NCBI RefSeq assembly: GCF_028583425.1 | Contig: NC_072798.1 | Coordinates: forward strand, 8,310,501 to 8,374,500 | Source: Eublepharis macularius | Lineage: Eukaryota; Chordata; Lepidosauria; Squamata; Eublepharidae | Reading direction: 5' to 3' | Length of the DNA stretch: 64,000 nucleotides | Part shown: positions 10,889 to 21,780 of the stretch, piece after piece | Position numbering within the stretch: position 1 is the first letter of the stretch | Layout: each line of letters begins with the position of its first letter | The notes under the pieces: model-generated | Told to the model about the DNA's origin: nothing | Databases searched by the model: none | What the model saw: the letters and a program-made list of their open reading frames with translations, nothing else | Translations under genes and position numbers: made by a program

Positions 10889-11197
10889 GATGGTTGTTGT
10901 GGGTTTTCCGGGCTGTATTGCCGTGGTCTTGGCATTGTAGTTCCTGACGTTTCGCCAGCAGCTGTGGCTGGCATCTTCAGAGGTGTAGCACCAAAAGACA
11001 GAGATCTCTCAGTGAGAGATCTGAGATCTCTGAGAGATCTCTCTGAGAGATCTCTGCCTTTTGGTGCTACACCTCTGAAGATGCCAGCCACAGCTGCTGG
11101 CGAAACGTCAGGAACTACAATGCCAAGACCACGGCAATACAGCCCGGAAAACCCACAACAACCATCGTTCTCCGGCCGTGAAAGCCTTCGACAATAC
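10889..11197. mobile_element. Fold-back retroelement P2 with hammerhead-like core, copy 1
   Basis: Two inverted arms of about 130 bp meet near 11035 in repeated GAGATCTC motifs. The right end carries an unpaired tail ('catcgttctccggccgtgaa'). The 12-bp target duplication AGAGATAGATTT is at 10877-10888 and 11198-11209. On the + strand of the right arm, CTGAAGA is followed by GCCAGC-loop-GCTGGC, GAAAC and GTC, a hammerhead-like order. The left arm carries the same on the minus strand. Confidence 0.85.
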
Positions 11198-11209
11198 AGA
11201 GATAGATTT

Positions 11210-11745
11210 ATTGGTATAAAAATAGGTCTACAGGCAATCTAGAGTTCCCCGCCACCTGGAGGGAAAAAAATGTCCTGTCCATTTAATAGAAGTTTAATGG
11301 AACATTATTTACCAGGTGATGTTATTTACCTCCATGCCATGAAAAGCTTCCGCTCCCTGTTTCACCACATTAAAATTCTAGTATAGGGACAGGACATTTT
11401 TCTCCAGATCTGTTGGCAATCCTAGGCCAAGAAGTTGTGGTTAAAAATGGGCAGAGTCAGTTACGGTAAGACCCTCTGGTAAAAATATCTGGAAGCAAGA
11501 GAAAAGAGAAGTTAGGCAATCTGTGAGTAAACTGGCCAAGATGTCCATGAGGGTCTTTTGCATGAATGTCTGGGGAACCAGAAGGGATTTATGCCAATTA
11601 ATAATTTATAATACAAACCGCAGCTCGAAGCATCATGCAAATATAGTCTGTAGGAAGATGGAACAGGAGAGATTAGGAATTGCTCAGATCTTGTTTACGC
11701 TTTTGCTTCATATGCAAACGTGAAAGGAAGCCTATCTGAGATAAC
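11210..11745. other. no gene recognised
   Basis: Nothing recognisable. Confidence 0.4.
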
Positions 11746-11935
11746 AATGAGCATTGTGCGTGACATTTCGGGTCTGATATGTTTTCTTTTTGCATTTTTT
11801 TCTGATTTTGTAATCCTAGTCCTATTGCATGCTTTGTTGAACGTCTCATGCTATTTGACTGCATTGTTTTGCACTGTGTAACACACTTGGAGTCTTAGTG
11901 AAAAAGGTGTGCTATAAATATAGCAAATATAATAT
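11746..11935 (+). mobile_element. LINE 3' UTR fragment
   Basis: Ends 'acacacttggagtcttagtg...aaaaaggtgtgctataaat', a variant of the L2/CR1-like 3' end at 1-285. Confidence 0.45.
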
Positions 11936-12273
11936 ACTAGCATCAAAGCACGTTGTGTTTAACAACACAACGGGGGCGTGCCAGCCCTCTAGAGAAGCCT
12001 GCTGTGGGAACATGCAGTGAGCCAATTTCGGCCTGTTTGAGGTCGAATTGGGCCCATTTGGGGCTGAAATTGGCCTGCTGTTGAGCACAGGATCACTCCA
12101 GGTGTGCCCTGGCAGTGCTTCCACTCTTGAAAATGGCCTCTGGAGGGCCAGGCCGCCTGCACCGGGCCTTCCTGCCGTGGCAGTCTCCTTCAGGCTGGGC
12201 TGTCATGCTGAGCCTTCCTGCACAGCCGGCGGCCACTCAGAGGCCTACCACAGGCGCACTCGCAGGCCCCTCA

Positions 12274-12891
12274 GAGCCGAAACAGACGAGACGAGTTCCC
12301 TCAATTCAACCTGGGTTGAATTGCCTCAAGGTTTGACGGGAAATGTAGGCATTTCTCCTTCCCGTCGCTCAGAGGAGGAGAGGGGAGGAGGAGGGCTCCT
12401 CTCGCCTGGCCGCCGCCGTTCCCAAGCGCGAGGGACTTGAGGAGCCTGGAAAGTGGCGGGGGATGCTCTTAGGCTGGGGCGTGGTGGTGGCGGCGCTCTT
12501 GCTGCCGCCGCCCCCCGCCCCCCGCCCCCGCCTCTTCCTCTCTTCCTCTCTTGCTGCTGCCGCTCGCCGCCGCCGCTGCCTCTCTCGCCGCTGGAAAAGG
12601 AAGCCGAGAGGAAGGAGGACGAGAGGAAGAGGCTGGGGCAGGGGGGCGGGGGGCAGCTGCAGCAAGAGCACTGCCGCCGCCACGCCCCAGCCTAAGAGCA
12701 TCCCCCCGCCACTTTCCAGGCTCCTCGAGTCCCTCGCGCTTGGGAACGGCGGCGGCCGGGTGAGAGGAGCTCTCCTCCTCCCCCCTCCTCCTCTGAGCGA
12801 CGGGAAGGAGAAATGCCTACATTTCCTGTCAAACCTTAAGGCAATTCAACCCAGGTTGAATTGAGGGAACTCGTCTCGTCTGTTTCGGCTC
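12274..12891. mobile_element. Large GC-rich fold-back MITE ('GAGCCGAAAC' ends)
   Basis: A 618-bp near-perfect hairpin with ends GAGCCGAAACAGACGAGACG and its inverse, flanked by TCA (12271-12273, 12892-12894). The outer arms carry TTTGACGGGAAATGTAGGC, related to the core of the GAGCCAAG elements. The inner arms are GC-rich (CCG-type runs and 'ctgcagcaagagc'). The open frames here are low-complexity artefacts. Confidence 0.85.
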
Positions 12892-12954
12892 TCAGAGTGC
12901 GTCTGCACCAGGATAAAAGGTGTGTCATCACCAATACGGTTTGCCTTTTATATA

Positions 12955-13225
12955 GGAGGATATTTATATAGTAAAAATGTTTATATCCTGCTTTCTTTTC
13001 TTAGAGTCAAGGCGGCTTACAATGCATCAGCAAGCGGCAAGGACACAAAACCTCACAGTCCAGGCATGGTTGAAATCTCTACTTACTTTCACATACTACT
13101 TCACAGGGTTGTTCTGAAGAGAAAATGGAGGAGAGGAGAACAATATAAGCCACTTTGGGTCCTCATTATGGAGAAAAGTGGGGTATAGATGAAGTAAAAG
13201 AAGTTTAAAAATAAAGAAAATCAGC
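12955..13225 (+). mobile_element. SINE family D fragments
   Basis: The second half ('cacagggttgttctgaagag', 'aacaatataagccactttgg', 'gaaaagtggggtatagatga') matches the 3' half of the SINE at 8641-8835. The first part ('ttatatcctgctttcttttc') is a diverged repeat. Confidence 0.5.
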
Positions 13226-13479
13226 AAAATTTAAAATGCACAGAATGAAAAGGCAGCCAAATATGCCGAAACACATTACACTTATTTCAGAATGCTGTTT
13301 CAAATAAAAGAGTTTTACATATCTTCACAGAGTTTAATAGAGTTCATAAAGAAACAGAGTTTTGGGTGAATCCTACGGTGTTGTTCCGAAGTGGTGATGT
13401 CACTTCCAGGTTAGTGCTGGAATTGACCTCTTAACATTGGCACAATGTTGATCTCTCTACCATTTTGCTCCTGCTGCTC

Positions 13480-13970
13480 TACAGAGCATCAGCGGGGGCC
13501 CGGGCATGACAAGCAGGAGGACTTCTGCCAAAGCAGGAAAACTGTCGCCGCGGAGAGGCCCTCCCCTTTCCCTCCTTCCTTTGCCGGCCGGCCGGCAACA
13601 ATATTCCCTTAATTTTTTTTTTAAACCGGGCGCCATTTGCGCAGTCGCACGTTTGCACAAATGCACAAAAGCACACAAAAGTCGACGCTGCATATTTGCA
13701 TACCTGCATGTTTGCGCATTTGCGCAAAACACGTAAAAAAAATTTAAAAAACAAAAACAAAATGCGACCCAATGAAGGCCCCTGATGTCAACTGTGACGG
13801 GGAGGAAACAACCAATCCTGGGTACCTCAGTTGGCCGTGCGAACATCCGGAAGCGGGACAGCACGGCACGCTGCGAGACAAAGCGGATGGAGACGAAAGT
13901 GAACGCGTGGCTGGTAAGCGATTATTTCTGCAGAAAAACTGCAATTTCTGGCCATCTGGAATCGGCCCTG
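13480..13970. repeat. CpG-rich and TTTGCNCA-rich segment, probably transposon-derived
   Basis: 13635-13730 holds a dense cluster of TTTGCGCA/TTTGCACA/ATTTGCAT-like 8-mers on both strands. 13905-13967 ends 'ggccatctggaatcggccct', resembling the terminal repeat of the CpG fold-backs at 57.5-60.8 kb and the half copy at 50.9 kb. No protein is recognisable. Confidence 0.4.
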
Positions 13971-14218
13971 GTATCGCTATCGAAAATGTAGAACACGAAG
14001 GTCCCCTCCATACCCATTCTGGTGGGCCATTTTAAAGCACAGGATCCATAGCTGCAGAGATGATAACTGAACTTTTGACATCCCCATAGACTTTTTTCTT
14101 CCTTTAAATGTGGACCAACTGGCCCAAAGCAGAAAGAGGAAAGCCTAGATGCCATACCATGCCATGAAACCCAGCTGCTTTCTATATTCTCAACCCATAG
14201 CTACAGGAGCAAACCTCA

Positions 14219-14876
14219 GAGCCGAACTAGAAGGGACGCCTCACACGGGGAGGACACGTGTCAGTTTCCCGCAAGTTTTGACGGGAAGTGTAGTGAGTGC
14301 ACAGGCAGCGGCAAGCAAGGGGAAGCGCCAGCTCGTGCACCTGATGTACGGCCCCGAACATCGTCCCACTGACAGCCATGAGCAGCTCTCGCAGGCCAGA
14401 AACCAGCCGGGCTGTCATTGCTGAGCCGAGCCATTCTGCTTTGGGCTTCCTTTGAACCGCCACCCTCCACCCTCCTGAGCCTTCCAGAACGGCGGAGCTG
14501 TGGCCTCCCTGCGCGACTGTGTTCAAGCTTGAGGGCAGCTGGACAGAGGCTTTGCTCCCCCGAGCCCGGAAGAAGAAGGGCGCTCAGGAAACCCTTGGTG
14601 GCACCCACGCCAAAGCCTTATGCTCAGGAAGGCGCCACAGCCCTGCCCTGTCGCCCTTCCAGCCCAGCCCCAGAGCTCTCACCCCTCTGCCTGAAGGTAG
14701 GCTGCAGGAGTGTAGTGGGTGAGGTGAGGCTGGCCCTTCGCTTCCCAAGCCACTGCCCCGGGCAGGTTGCACAGGTGGAGGGGCAAGTTCTCGTGTACTC
14801 ACTACACTTCCCATCAAAACTTGCAGGAAACTGCCACGGGTCCTCCCCACATCAGGCGTTACTTCTAGTTGGGCTC
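14219..14876. mobile_element. Fold-back MITE ('GAGCCGAACTAG' ends)
   Basis: A 658-bp element with TCA target duplication (14216-14218, 14877-14879). The arms carry GCAAGTTTTGACGGGAAGTG and the inverse 'cacttcccatcaaaacttgc'. The interior is GC-rich and poorly paired. It shares its core with the other fold-back MITEs but its outer ends diverge. Confidence 0.85.
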
Positions 14877-15114
14877 TCAGTATGACCGTGGATGCTGACT
14901 TCCTCCTTGGAATCCCTGAGAAAACCAGACATGCTCTCTCTGAAGCAATTGACTGGCCAACCGTTAGCTTCGGTTGGTATGCTTTATTCCAGCGGGCAAG
15001 GTGCCATGACGTGTTTTGTATGCTTTTACTTGATTATTTGCTAATATAGTGTGCTCTTGTGCTCAACAAACCAATTTGATCCCAAAATCTAAACTGGGAT
15101 GAGTGAGATTGGTC

Positions 15115-15180
15115 TTATTTATTTTATTTTATCAAATTTATACCCCACCCTCCCCACAAACGGGCTCAGGGCAGCTAACT
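15115..15180 (-). mobile_element. LINE 3' UTR fragment
   Basis: 'caaatttataccccaccctccccacaaacgggctcagggcag' is the minus-strand version of the LINE 3' UTR seen at 649-720. Confidence 0.45.
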
Positions 15181-15299
15181 ACATATATTATACAATTATT
15201 CTTATTACAATCCTGAAGAGAACCTGCAGCGCTGCGGCCTACTCAGTGGAGGGGAGTACCGTGCTACGTCATGTAACAGGCAACTTATTCATCCAACTA

Positions 15300-15540
15300 G
15301 ATTTATTTATCTAGTACATTTTTCTCCCCTTCTACCTCTAAGGAGTTCTTCTCCCTTCATCCCTCTTTGCCATGGAGTTGGTATGGTCAGGGTGGTTCAT
15401 GTGATTCTCCCATCCTTCATTTTATCCTCACAACAGCCCTGCAGGGTAGAGTAGAATAAGAGAGAGTGGCAGGCCAAGTGAGTATTTCAATCCAGGCTTC
15501 TGGTCTTAGTCCAACACTAACCACTGACCACCTTTTAGCA
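15300..15540 (-). mobile_element. SINE-like fragment, family D-like
   Basis: 'attttatcctcacaacagcc', 'ggcaggccaagtgagtattt' and 'agtccaacactaaccact' are in the order seen on the minus strand of family D/Sauria-like SINEs. Confidence 0.5.
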
Positions 15541-16325
15541 TTTCAGGCGTGCAGCGCGGCAAACCATGATCGCACATCACTTGCTAGCTTGCCAACTCAT
15601 CATGAAGTATCCTGGTATGGCCTGTTATTTTGCCTTTCACAGGAATCTGACCAGAAAAAAATCCTCAGTTTCAGATTTCCACGGTAGGAAGTTAATGACG
15701 ATCATTTCCTAATATCTCAGGATTGTTGCTAAGGGCACAGGAGCAGAGGCCAGTAAGAAAAGCTTGGTGACCAGCATCACCAGTGACTGTGTGTGAAGCT
15801 GAAGAAGAATGTAAAGCCAGCAATTCTTTTTTATGGACAAGTGAATTGTATGTTTCTGAGCAAGCTGTAAACACACTGGGCATGGAAAAGTGCTGACTTT
15901 GCTCAAAGCAATCAAATGTGCATATATGAAAATGATCTCTCAGTTTCCCTTTCTCATGTCCGAGGAACTGAGGAAATCCCCGGAGGCTTTGTTCAGGTGA
16001 CAAAGCATTTTTGGATGGAAATGCAAGCTCATTTGCATATTGTTCCTCGCACATGCTCTGCTGGCAGGAGGTCAAAGGAATTTGCCCGCTTCTGGCTTCC
16101 CCGTGTCCTATGCCTGTGTTTCTCACCATTTTCTGGGGTTTTTTTGGTTTCTGCGATCACAGTGGTCAGAGGAGGTGATGGGGGGGAACACAAGTTCAGC
16201 TCAAGTGTGATTCATTCCATACCCTGCAGAATGTAAATTTTAAAAGATTTGGACATCAAGCCAGGAAGATAACAAATACTGTATGAGCTATAAAGTCACT
16301 CCAAAAAGTCACTTTCCCAGGAATA
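15541..16325. other. no gene recognised
   Basis: The 145-aa minus-strand open frame near 15.7-16.1 kb has no recognisable domain, no supporting splice structure and no family resemblance. Confidence 0.4.
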
Positions 16326-16329
16326 CAAG

Positions 16330-17215
16330 AAGAGCCCAGCTGCATTAGACCAGTGGTCCATCTAGTTCAACATACTGTTTCACAAAGCAGCCAACCAGTT
16401 GTCCTGTATGGCCAAACAAACAGGTCACAGAGGCTGAGGCCACCCCCTTTTGCCCCCCAGCACTGGAATTCAGAGGTTTACTACCTCTGTATATGGAGGC
16501 TGCCTTCAGTCACCATGGCCGGTAGTCGGCGATGGAACTTTCCTCCATGAATCTGCCTAATCCTCTCAAAGCTATCAGTGTTGATGTCCGTCATATCTCC
16601 ATTGGCAGTGAATTCCACAGTTTAATTACTCATTGAGTAAAGATACTTTGGAAATCTAGTTGATCTTTAAGTTGCTAACGGACCCAAATCTTGCCTATCC
16701 TGAAACTATTTCCCCTCATGAAGTTTGGGGTTATGGAAGAGAGGGGAGAAAAAGCATCCTCTATCCTCAGTTTGGTGAAGTGGTTAAAAGCGGCAGGACT
16801 CTAGTCTGGAGAACTGGTTGTGATTCCCCACTCCTCCGCTTGAAGCCAGCTGGGTGACCTTGAGCTAGTCACGGCTCTCTGGGGCTCTCTCAGCCCCACC
16901 CACCTGTTTTGTTGTGGGGATAATAATGACATACTTCGTAAACCACTCTGAGTGGGCATTAAGTTGTCCTGAAGGGCGGTATATAAATCGAATGTTGTTG
17001 TTTCTCCACACCACACATAATTTTATAAACCACTATTGTGACTGCTCCTAACAGTCTCTTTTCTAGACTGGAAATGCCCTCTAGCCTTTCCTCACATGAA
17101 AAGCGCTCCAACCCGTTAATCATCTTGGTGGGCCTTCTTTGTACTTTTTCCAGCTCTGCCATATCCTTTTTCGGTTATGGCAAACAGAACTACAAATGAG
17201 ACCACACCATAGCTT
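16330..17215 (-). mobile_element. CR1-group LINE remnant, interrupted by a Sauria-type SINE
   Basis: On the minus strand 17162-17040 encodes LEKVQRRPTKMINGLERFSCEERLEG in pieces (key residues VQRR, KMI, L-YEERL-like), the C-terminal reverse-transcriptase block of CR1-type LINEs. The part at 16330-16680 is the downstream region. A SINE lies between at 16771-17003. Confidence 0.7.
16771..17003 (+). mobile_element. Sauria-type tRNA-derived SINE
   Basis: Plus-strand copy: head 'tggtgaagtggttaaaagcg', B box in 'ggttgtgattcccc', body 'cagctgggtgaccttgagct', end 'gggcggtatataaatcgaat' plus GTT tail. Inserted in the CR1 remnant. Confidence 0.85.
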
Positions 17216-17700
17216 TCTTCTGTCAGGCTATGGATGACAGGATACCGCAGACAAATCTCTGGCCCATTTGCATTAAGACACCAGTACTTAGTCAAATGGA
17301 TTTTATTCAGAAATCAGTTCATTTCAATATACAGTTCCATAGGTCTACTTAGGAGTAATATAAACATCTAAGCAGCTCGAGATTGACCAGAATGACGACA
17401 CGAGAAAGAAACAGTTATAACACTAACAAAGAGCAAATCAAAGTACATCAAGCCTCTGTTTACAAATACTGGCATCCAGCATCCAGCACCAAGCACTGAG
17501 CAGTAGAATCAAAAGTGGCATGGATGGCTGGGCAGAGACATACATGACATATACAAGGACATTACAGTACTGGCCATTTTATTGTCAGTCCCTTTCTTAA
17601 TAATTCCTAATATGAAGTTTGCCTTTTGTACTTTTACTTTGAGACAGGCTGACATTTTCGAGCTTCCTACTACAACCCTAACACCTCTTTCAGTCTCTAC
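17216..17700. other. no gene recognised
   Basis: Nothing recognisable. Confidence 0.4.
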
Positions 17701-17702
17701 AC

Positions 17703-18066
17703 GAGACACCGGGGAGCGTGCCCATCAAGAGTTGGAAGATGCAATGTTAGCTGGGAAGTGTAGCTTTAAATGATAGAGCCAGCGGAGATCACTCCAGAGG
17801 GGACGGATTCTCTCACAGCCCTCCGCTGCCTATGGCATGCCAGACCGTCTCTCCTTCTGGAGCTTTTACCCTGCCGCCTTCACTGCTTAAAACTTTGCAT
17901 TAAACTAGCCTTGACAGGGCAAAGTCTCTAGAAGGGGACATGCCAGAGGCTGCAGAGGGCTGTGAGGGAATCCATCCCCTTTGAAGCAATCTCTGCGGGT
18001 TCAGTCATTTTAAACTATGCTTCCTGGCTAACATGGCGTCTCTCGAAATGTGAAGAACACGTGTCA
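17703..18066. mobile_element. Fold-back element of unknown superfamily
   Basis: Inverted arms of about 150 bp: left 'ttagctgggaagtgtagctt...cctccgctgcc' pairs with right 'ggctgcagagggctgtgagg...cttcctggctaa'. The arms differ at roughly one base in six, so it is old. A related half copy may lie at 47.27-47.34 kb. Confidence 0.65.
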
Positions 18067-18364
18067 AAAGTATTGTGTAGAGAGACTCAGCTAGTTTAGA
18101 CTCCATCAGCAGATAATTAAAATTAGGATTTGGCATAGGGTTGGTATACGGGCACCTGTACCTTGTTTTCCTTTTTAAGGATCTCTGACTCCCTTGGCCC
18201 TCAGGTTTTCTCAGACGGCCCTCCTTCACTGCGCTATTCTCATTCTCAGGTTCTGGCCCTCTCCCACCAATACATATCACAGCATCCTCTATGGATGGAT
18301 TCGTTCTGAACCAGAATCTCCCTAGCTACTGTGGGCTTTCCCCCAGAAGTTAGTTTTAAAACTG

Positions 18365-18700
18365 CTCTGGAGGGCTGGATCTAGGGTTGCCGGCACCCAG
18401 GGCAACTCAAGTCCGGTCTGCTTGACGTCATCACACAGGCGGAGCTTGCTGCGGAGTTGGCGGAGGCAGAGCAGAGGGCTGGGAAGTTGCTCGCACCATT
18501 TGCCTGCCCCGCAGGACAGGGGGTGGCCGGCTGTCCCCGCAGACAAAAGGCACGGGCACGGGCGGCCTCCCAGCCCCCCCGCGCTGCCTTTTGCCTGCCC
18601 TGCAAGACAGGGGGCGCGCAGCAAGCCGGCTACCCCTTGTCCTGCAGGGCAGGTGAAAGGCGCGGGCGGCCTCCCAGCCCTCTGCGCTACCTTTTGCCTT
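18365..18700. repeat. GC-rich segment with repeated 'cctgcc..caggacaggggg' units
   Basis: Three imperfect repeats of 'tttgcctgccc(t)gcaggacagg' and 'gcgggcggcctcccagccc' within 250 bp. Open frames exist on both strands but are compositional. It lies beside noncoding copies of the Harbinger-type element. Confidence 0.45.
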
Positions 18701-19341
18701 CACAAACAGTCCACCCGCCTCTTAACCACCCCCACTTCCTTATTTCTTGCCTTTCTGGAATACCATCCCTCTTTGCCAAGCAATTCTTATTGTCCCAACT
18801 CTGTCCGAGGCATGCCCGCACCCCCGTCCAGATTAGTTTTTTTTTTTAAAGGGTGCTTTCCTAGCGCTATTGCGCAATCCCGTTTCAATTCCCAAGCGGT
18901 TTGGGAAGTGGTGTTGTAAAAAGCCTGTGGAGGCATTGGGGGGGGGGCACCATTTTTATTACAGTGAATAAAGTTTTACTGCTGAAGGACAGCCTAGGTA
19001 ATTTTCGATAAGCGGAATGTGGCTGCAAAGGTTGACTCTTTCCAGGTTTTTTTTTAAAAAAATTAATTATCAGTGTAGCAAAAAATTGCTATCTTATAAA
19101 TATAGTTGAGCAGTAACACAGTAGTCTGTGGTAATTGGCCATGCAAACACCTGTGTCCTACCAATGTCCGCAATCTTTTTCAGTGACCCATTGTGCTCTC
19201 CTGGGGCAATCTGACCAACAGAAAATGCTACTTCAGTCTCGCATGGCCTGAGCATGCGATGCAGCATGGTGTTTTCTATGAATCGAATGTATTTGCAATA
19301 CAGCGGAAAATCGATATAGCGGAAATCTCTCATTAATTTTT
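18701..19341. mobile_element. Noncoding segment shared with 21.28-21.78 kb (Harbinger-associated?)
   Basis: Collinear blocks are shared with the downstream copy: 'cccacttccttatttcttgc', 'ggctttcctagcgctattgc'-like text, and 'cagtgacccattgtgctctc'. A HARBI1-type transposase remnant lies between the two copies, so they may be ends of one element or two deletion derivatives. Confidence 0.5.
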
Positions 19342-19555
19342 TTTTTAAAACATCATGTCATCATTGGTGACGGTGGATCTAGACCCGCCCCGTATCCCGC
19401 TTTTCTCCCAGGGATGTGAACAAAGCATAGTGCGACACTGACTCAGTAAGAAAGGGAATGTGAACACAGCCTGGGACATTGCAGGATAGAATCCAGCGCA
19501 ATAAATGCGCAGGAAAACCGGAAGGTAGAGAAGTGTGGATACGGCCCAGTAATAC
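19342..19555. other. no gene recognised
   Basis: Includes the phrase 'gggatgtgaacaaagcatag', which looks repeat-like. Unassigned. Confidence 0.35.
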
Positions 19556-19740
19556 CTTTAAGATTAACCAACTTTATTGTAGCATAAGCTTTCGAGAACC
19601 ACAGCTCTCTTCGTCAGATGCATCTGACAAAGAGAGCTGTGGTTCTTGAAAGCTTATGCTACAGTAAACTTGGTTAAAGGTGCTATTGGACTCTTTACTA
19701 TTTTGCAACTACTGACTAACACGGCTAACTCCTCTGGATC
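19556..19740. mobile_element. Penelope-like fold-back (P1)
   Basis: Left arm 'taacctttaagattaacc'-like text through 'cataagctttcgagaaccac' is inverted around the palindrome GATGCATC at 19618. The right arm ends 'tgactaacacggctaactcc'. The core in this copy is CTGACAA-AGAGAGCTGTGGTTCTT-GAAAGC, a decayed hammerhead-like motif. Confidence 0.8.
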
Positions 19741-19804
19741 TACTCTCAAATTAAGTGATGTTTACTTTTGCATAACATGCAAAGGCTTGCATTTTCAGGG
19801 TGTA

Positions 19805-20030
19805 GATCACAATGGGTAGCCATGTTAGTCTGTCTGTAGCAGTAGAAAAGATCAAGAGTCCAGTAGCACCTATAAGACTAACAAAATTGGTGGTAGGGCA
19901 TGAGCTTTTGTGAGTCACAGCTTACGTCTTCAGATTTCATGAGCTGTGACTCACAAAAGTTCATACCCTACCACAGATTTTTCTAGTCTTATAGGTGCTA
20001 CTGGACGTTTGCTCTTTTCTATTGTTAGAG
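19805..20030. mobile_element. Penelope-like fold-back (P1, 'cacctataagac' subfamily)
   Basis: Left arm 'agtccagtagcacctataag...gtagggcatgagcttttgtg' is mirrored by the right arm 'cacaaaagttcataccctac...cttataggtgctactggac'. The hinge lies near 19935. Confidence 0.8.
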
Positions 20031-20239
20031 TGGGTTTGTGAGGGTGTGTTTTTGCAGAAAGCTTAAACAGTTTATGAGCCACTCTTATAGAATGTATGTG
20101 AATTCCTCCTAACTGTTCATACAGAAAGGAATGTAAAGGAAATACATTCACCATGTGAGTAGCTTTCTGGACAAGGTAGGGTTTTGATTTGTATAACAAA
20201 TATGGTTGCCAACCTCCAGTAGAGGCCTGGAGATCTCTG

Positions 20240-20630
20240 GACGCTGACCAAGTCCTTGAAAGTTTCCCTGTCCGTTCGGAAACACTCTACCCACTGGCCG
20301 TTGTCCCAAGTGGTTAGAACAATTCTTTCCCACCAATCACGACTGCGTTCACGTACCCAAAATCTTCTGTGCACCTTCATGCTGGCCAGGGCATGCCAAT
20401 GTTCAAGGAGCCTCCTTCTTCTTGCCTTCCCAATGCGGCTGTCAGAGAGGGCAGGTTTTTCAGAGGAGAGGAACAGTCTTGCAGCCGCTCTTCTCCTACA
20501 ACGAATGGATCGCAGGTGTGCCTGGCACATTGTCATCGTGCTCTGCAACATAAAATCAACCAGCTGCACCAACAGAAGAAAAAGTTCTCTCTGTGGGGCC
20601 ATGGTTGAGTCTTCCGAGATGAGGATCATG
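20240..20630 (-). pseudogene. HARBI1-type (PIF/Harbinger) transposase, N-terminal remnant
   Basis: The minus strand encodes, after a leucine- and arginine-rich stretch, a block with the residues HRRFWVRERSRDWWERIV and TWDNGQWVECFRTDRETF. These are characteristic of the region before the DDE nuclease domain of HARBI1-like Harbinger transposases. The frame then enters unrelated repeat sequence ('ccaacctccagtagaggcct') before any catalytic residue, so only about 120 residues survive and no active nuclease is encoded. The starting methionine could be the one at 20629 or an internal one. Neighbouring noncoding copies and the abundant short fold-back elements with 3-bp duplications suggest Harbinger activity in this genome, but a direct link to those MITEs is inference. 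Confidence 0.75.
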
Positions 20631-21039
20631 ACAGACAGAGCGGTTTTTCAAGCCAAAGGGCTATTTATGGTAGTTGAAATTTTGGAAAAAAATTGGCTCG
20701 ACCAATATTCTTACCACAACATAGGCGGGAAAACTCAGCTGCCTATCACACGCCACTTTGGGGTTGGACTAGCAATAAGCCAATATCGAGAAATTGTGAT
20801 ATAGTGAAAATAAACGGGAAATTTTTTTTAAAGAGGGGGAGGGACTTTCACACACCCCACCCCGGTTATGGAGACACCTTGATTTGACGTCAGAGAGTGC
20901 TTCTGGATGAACAACTGGAAGCACGAGCATACGAGATTTGATGACTGAATCTGTTCTGATGCCGATACCTACGAAGATGCTATTTGGTGAAAAACTGACG
21001 GAATAAATGGCTGTCTGACAACAGCCCCTCTCATTCAAA

Positions 21040-21780
21040 ATTATGACCAGATGGTATTTGACACCCCTTCAGCTCCACCATGGCCAAATCGACATGTCTC
21101 GAGTTTGCCGCTCCCCCCCCCCCCCGCCCATTAATTGCTTCTCAGAGGGCTGTTCACATACTCTTACCTCAATCCCGCCATTCTCTCGCGTCTGTCACGT
21201 TGCGCCTCAGACGAGTTTGTCACGCTTTCTAACGCTTCTCTTGCGCAGTTCTCACCATGGATGTGGACAAATATAAGCGGTTCACAAAGAGACCGCCCCC
21301 TTCAAAGCACCCCACTTCCTTGTTTGCCGCCTCTCCGGAACACTATCCCGCTTTTCCGTGCAATCATCTAGTTTTTTTACTCTCTCTGCAGCATGCCTGC
21401 CTGCCCTTTCCTTTTTTAAAAAAAAAGGGTGGCTTTCCTAGCGCTATTGCACAATCCTGACCATCAAACTTATTCGGGGCGGTCAAAAATACCCTTGGAG
21501 ACATCAGGGGTGGCTGTCATTTCCATTTCAGTATGATTGTTTTGCTGCTGAAGCCTCGGTATTATCAGTGGATGCCAAATTTAAGGTTTTTTAACTAATT
21601 TTGAAATGTCCGTTATATCGGAAATCCATTATTCTATAATTACAGTTGAGCGTCAAATAATTAGTCTGCTAAGTTGCCACGCAAACACCCGTGTTCCCCC
21701 AACATCCTGCAATCTTTCCCAGTGACCCATTGTTCTCTCCTGGGGCTCTATGACTATCAGAAAACACTCCTTCGTTGTGC
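21040..21780. mobile_element. Noncoding segment paralogous to 18.7-19.34 kb
   Basis: Shares 'caccccacttccttgtttgc', 'gtggctttcctagcgctatt', 'tttatatcggaaat'-like text and 'cagtgacccattgttctctc' with the upstream copy in the same order and orientation. Confidence 0.5.

Noticed and set aside
12369-12864. Arginine/proline-rich open frames on both strands
   Set aside because: They are compositional products of the GC-rich hairpin, and the same sequence is mirrored in both arms.
13457-13864. 135-codon minus-strand frame with repeated CA/cysteine residues
   Set aside because: It reflects the TTTGCGCA-like 8-mer cluster, and no domain is present.
18422-18919. 165-codon plus-strand frame in GC-rich sequence
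   Set aside because: Frames are open on both strands because of composition and internal repeats; no recognisable protein.
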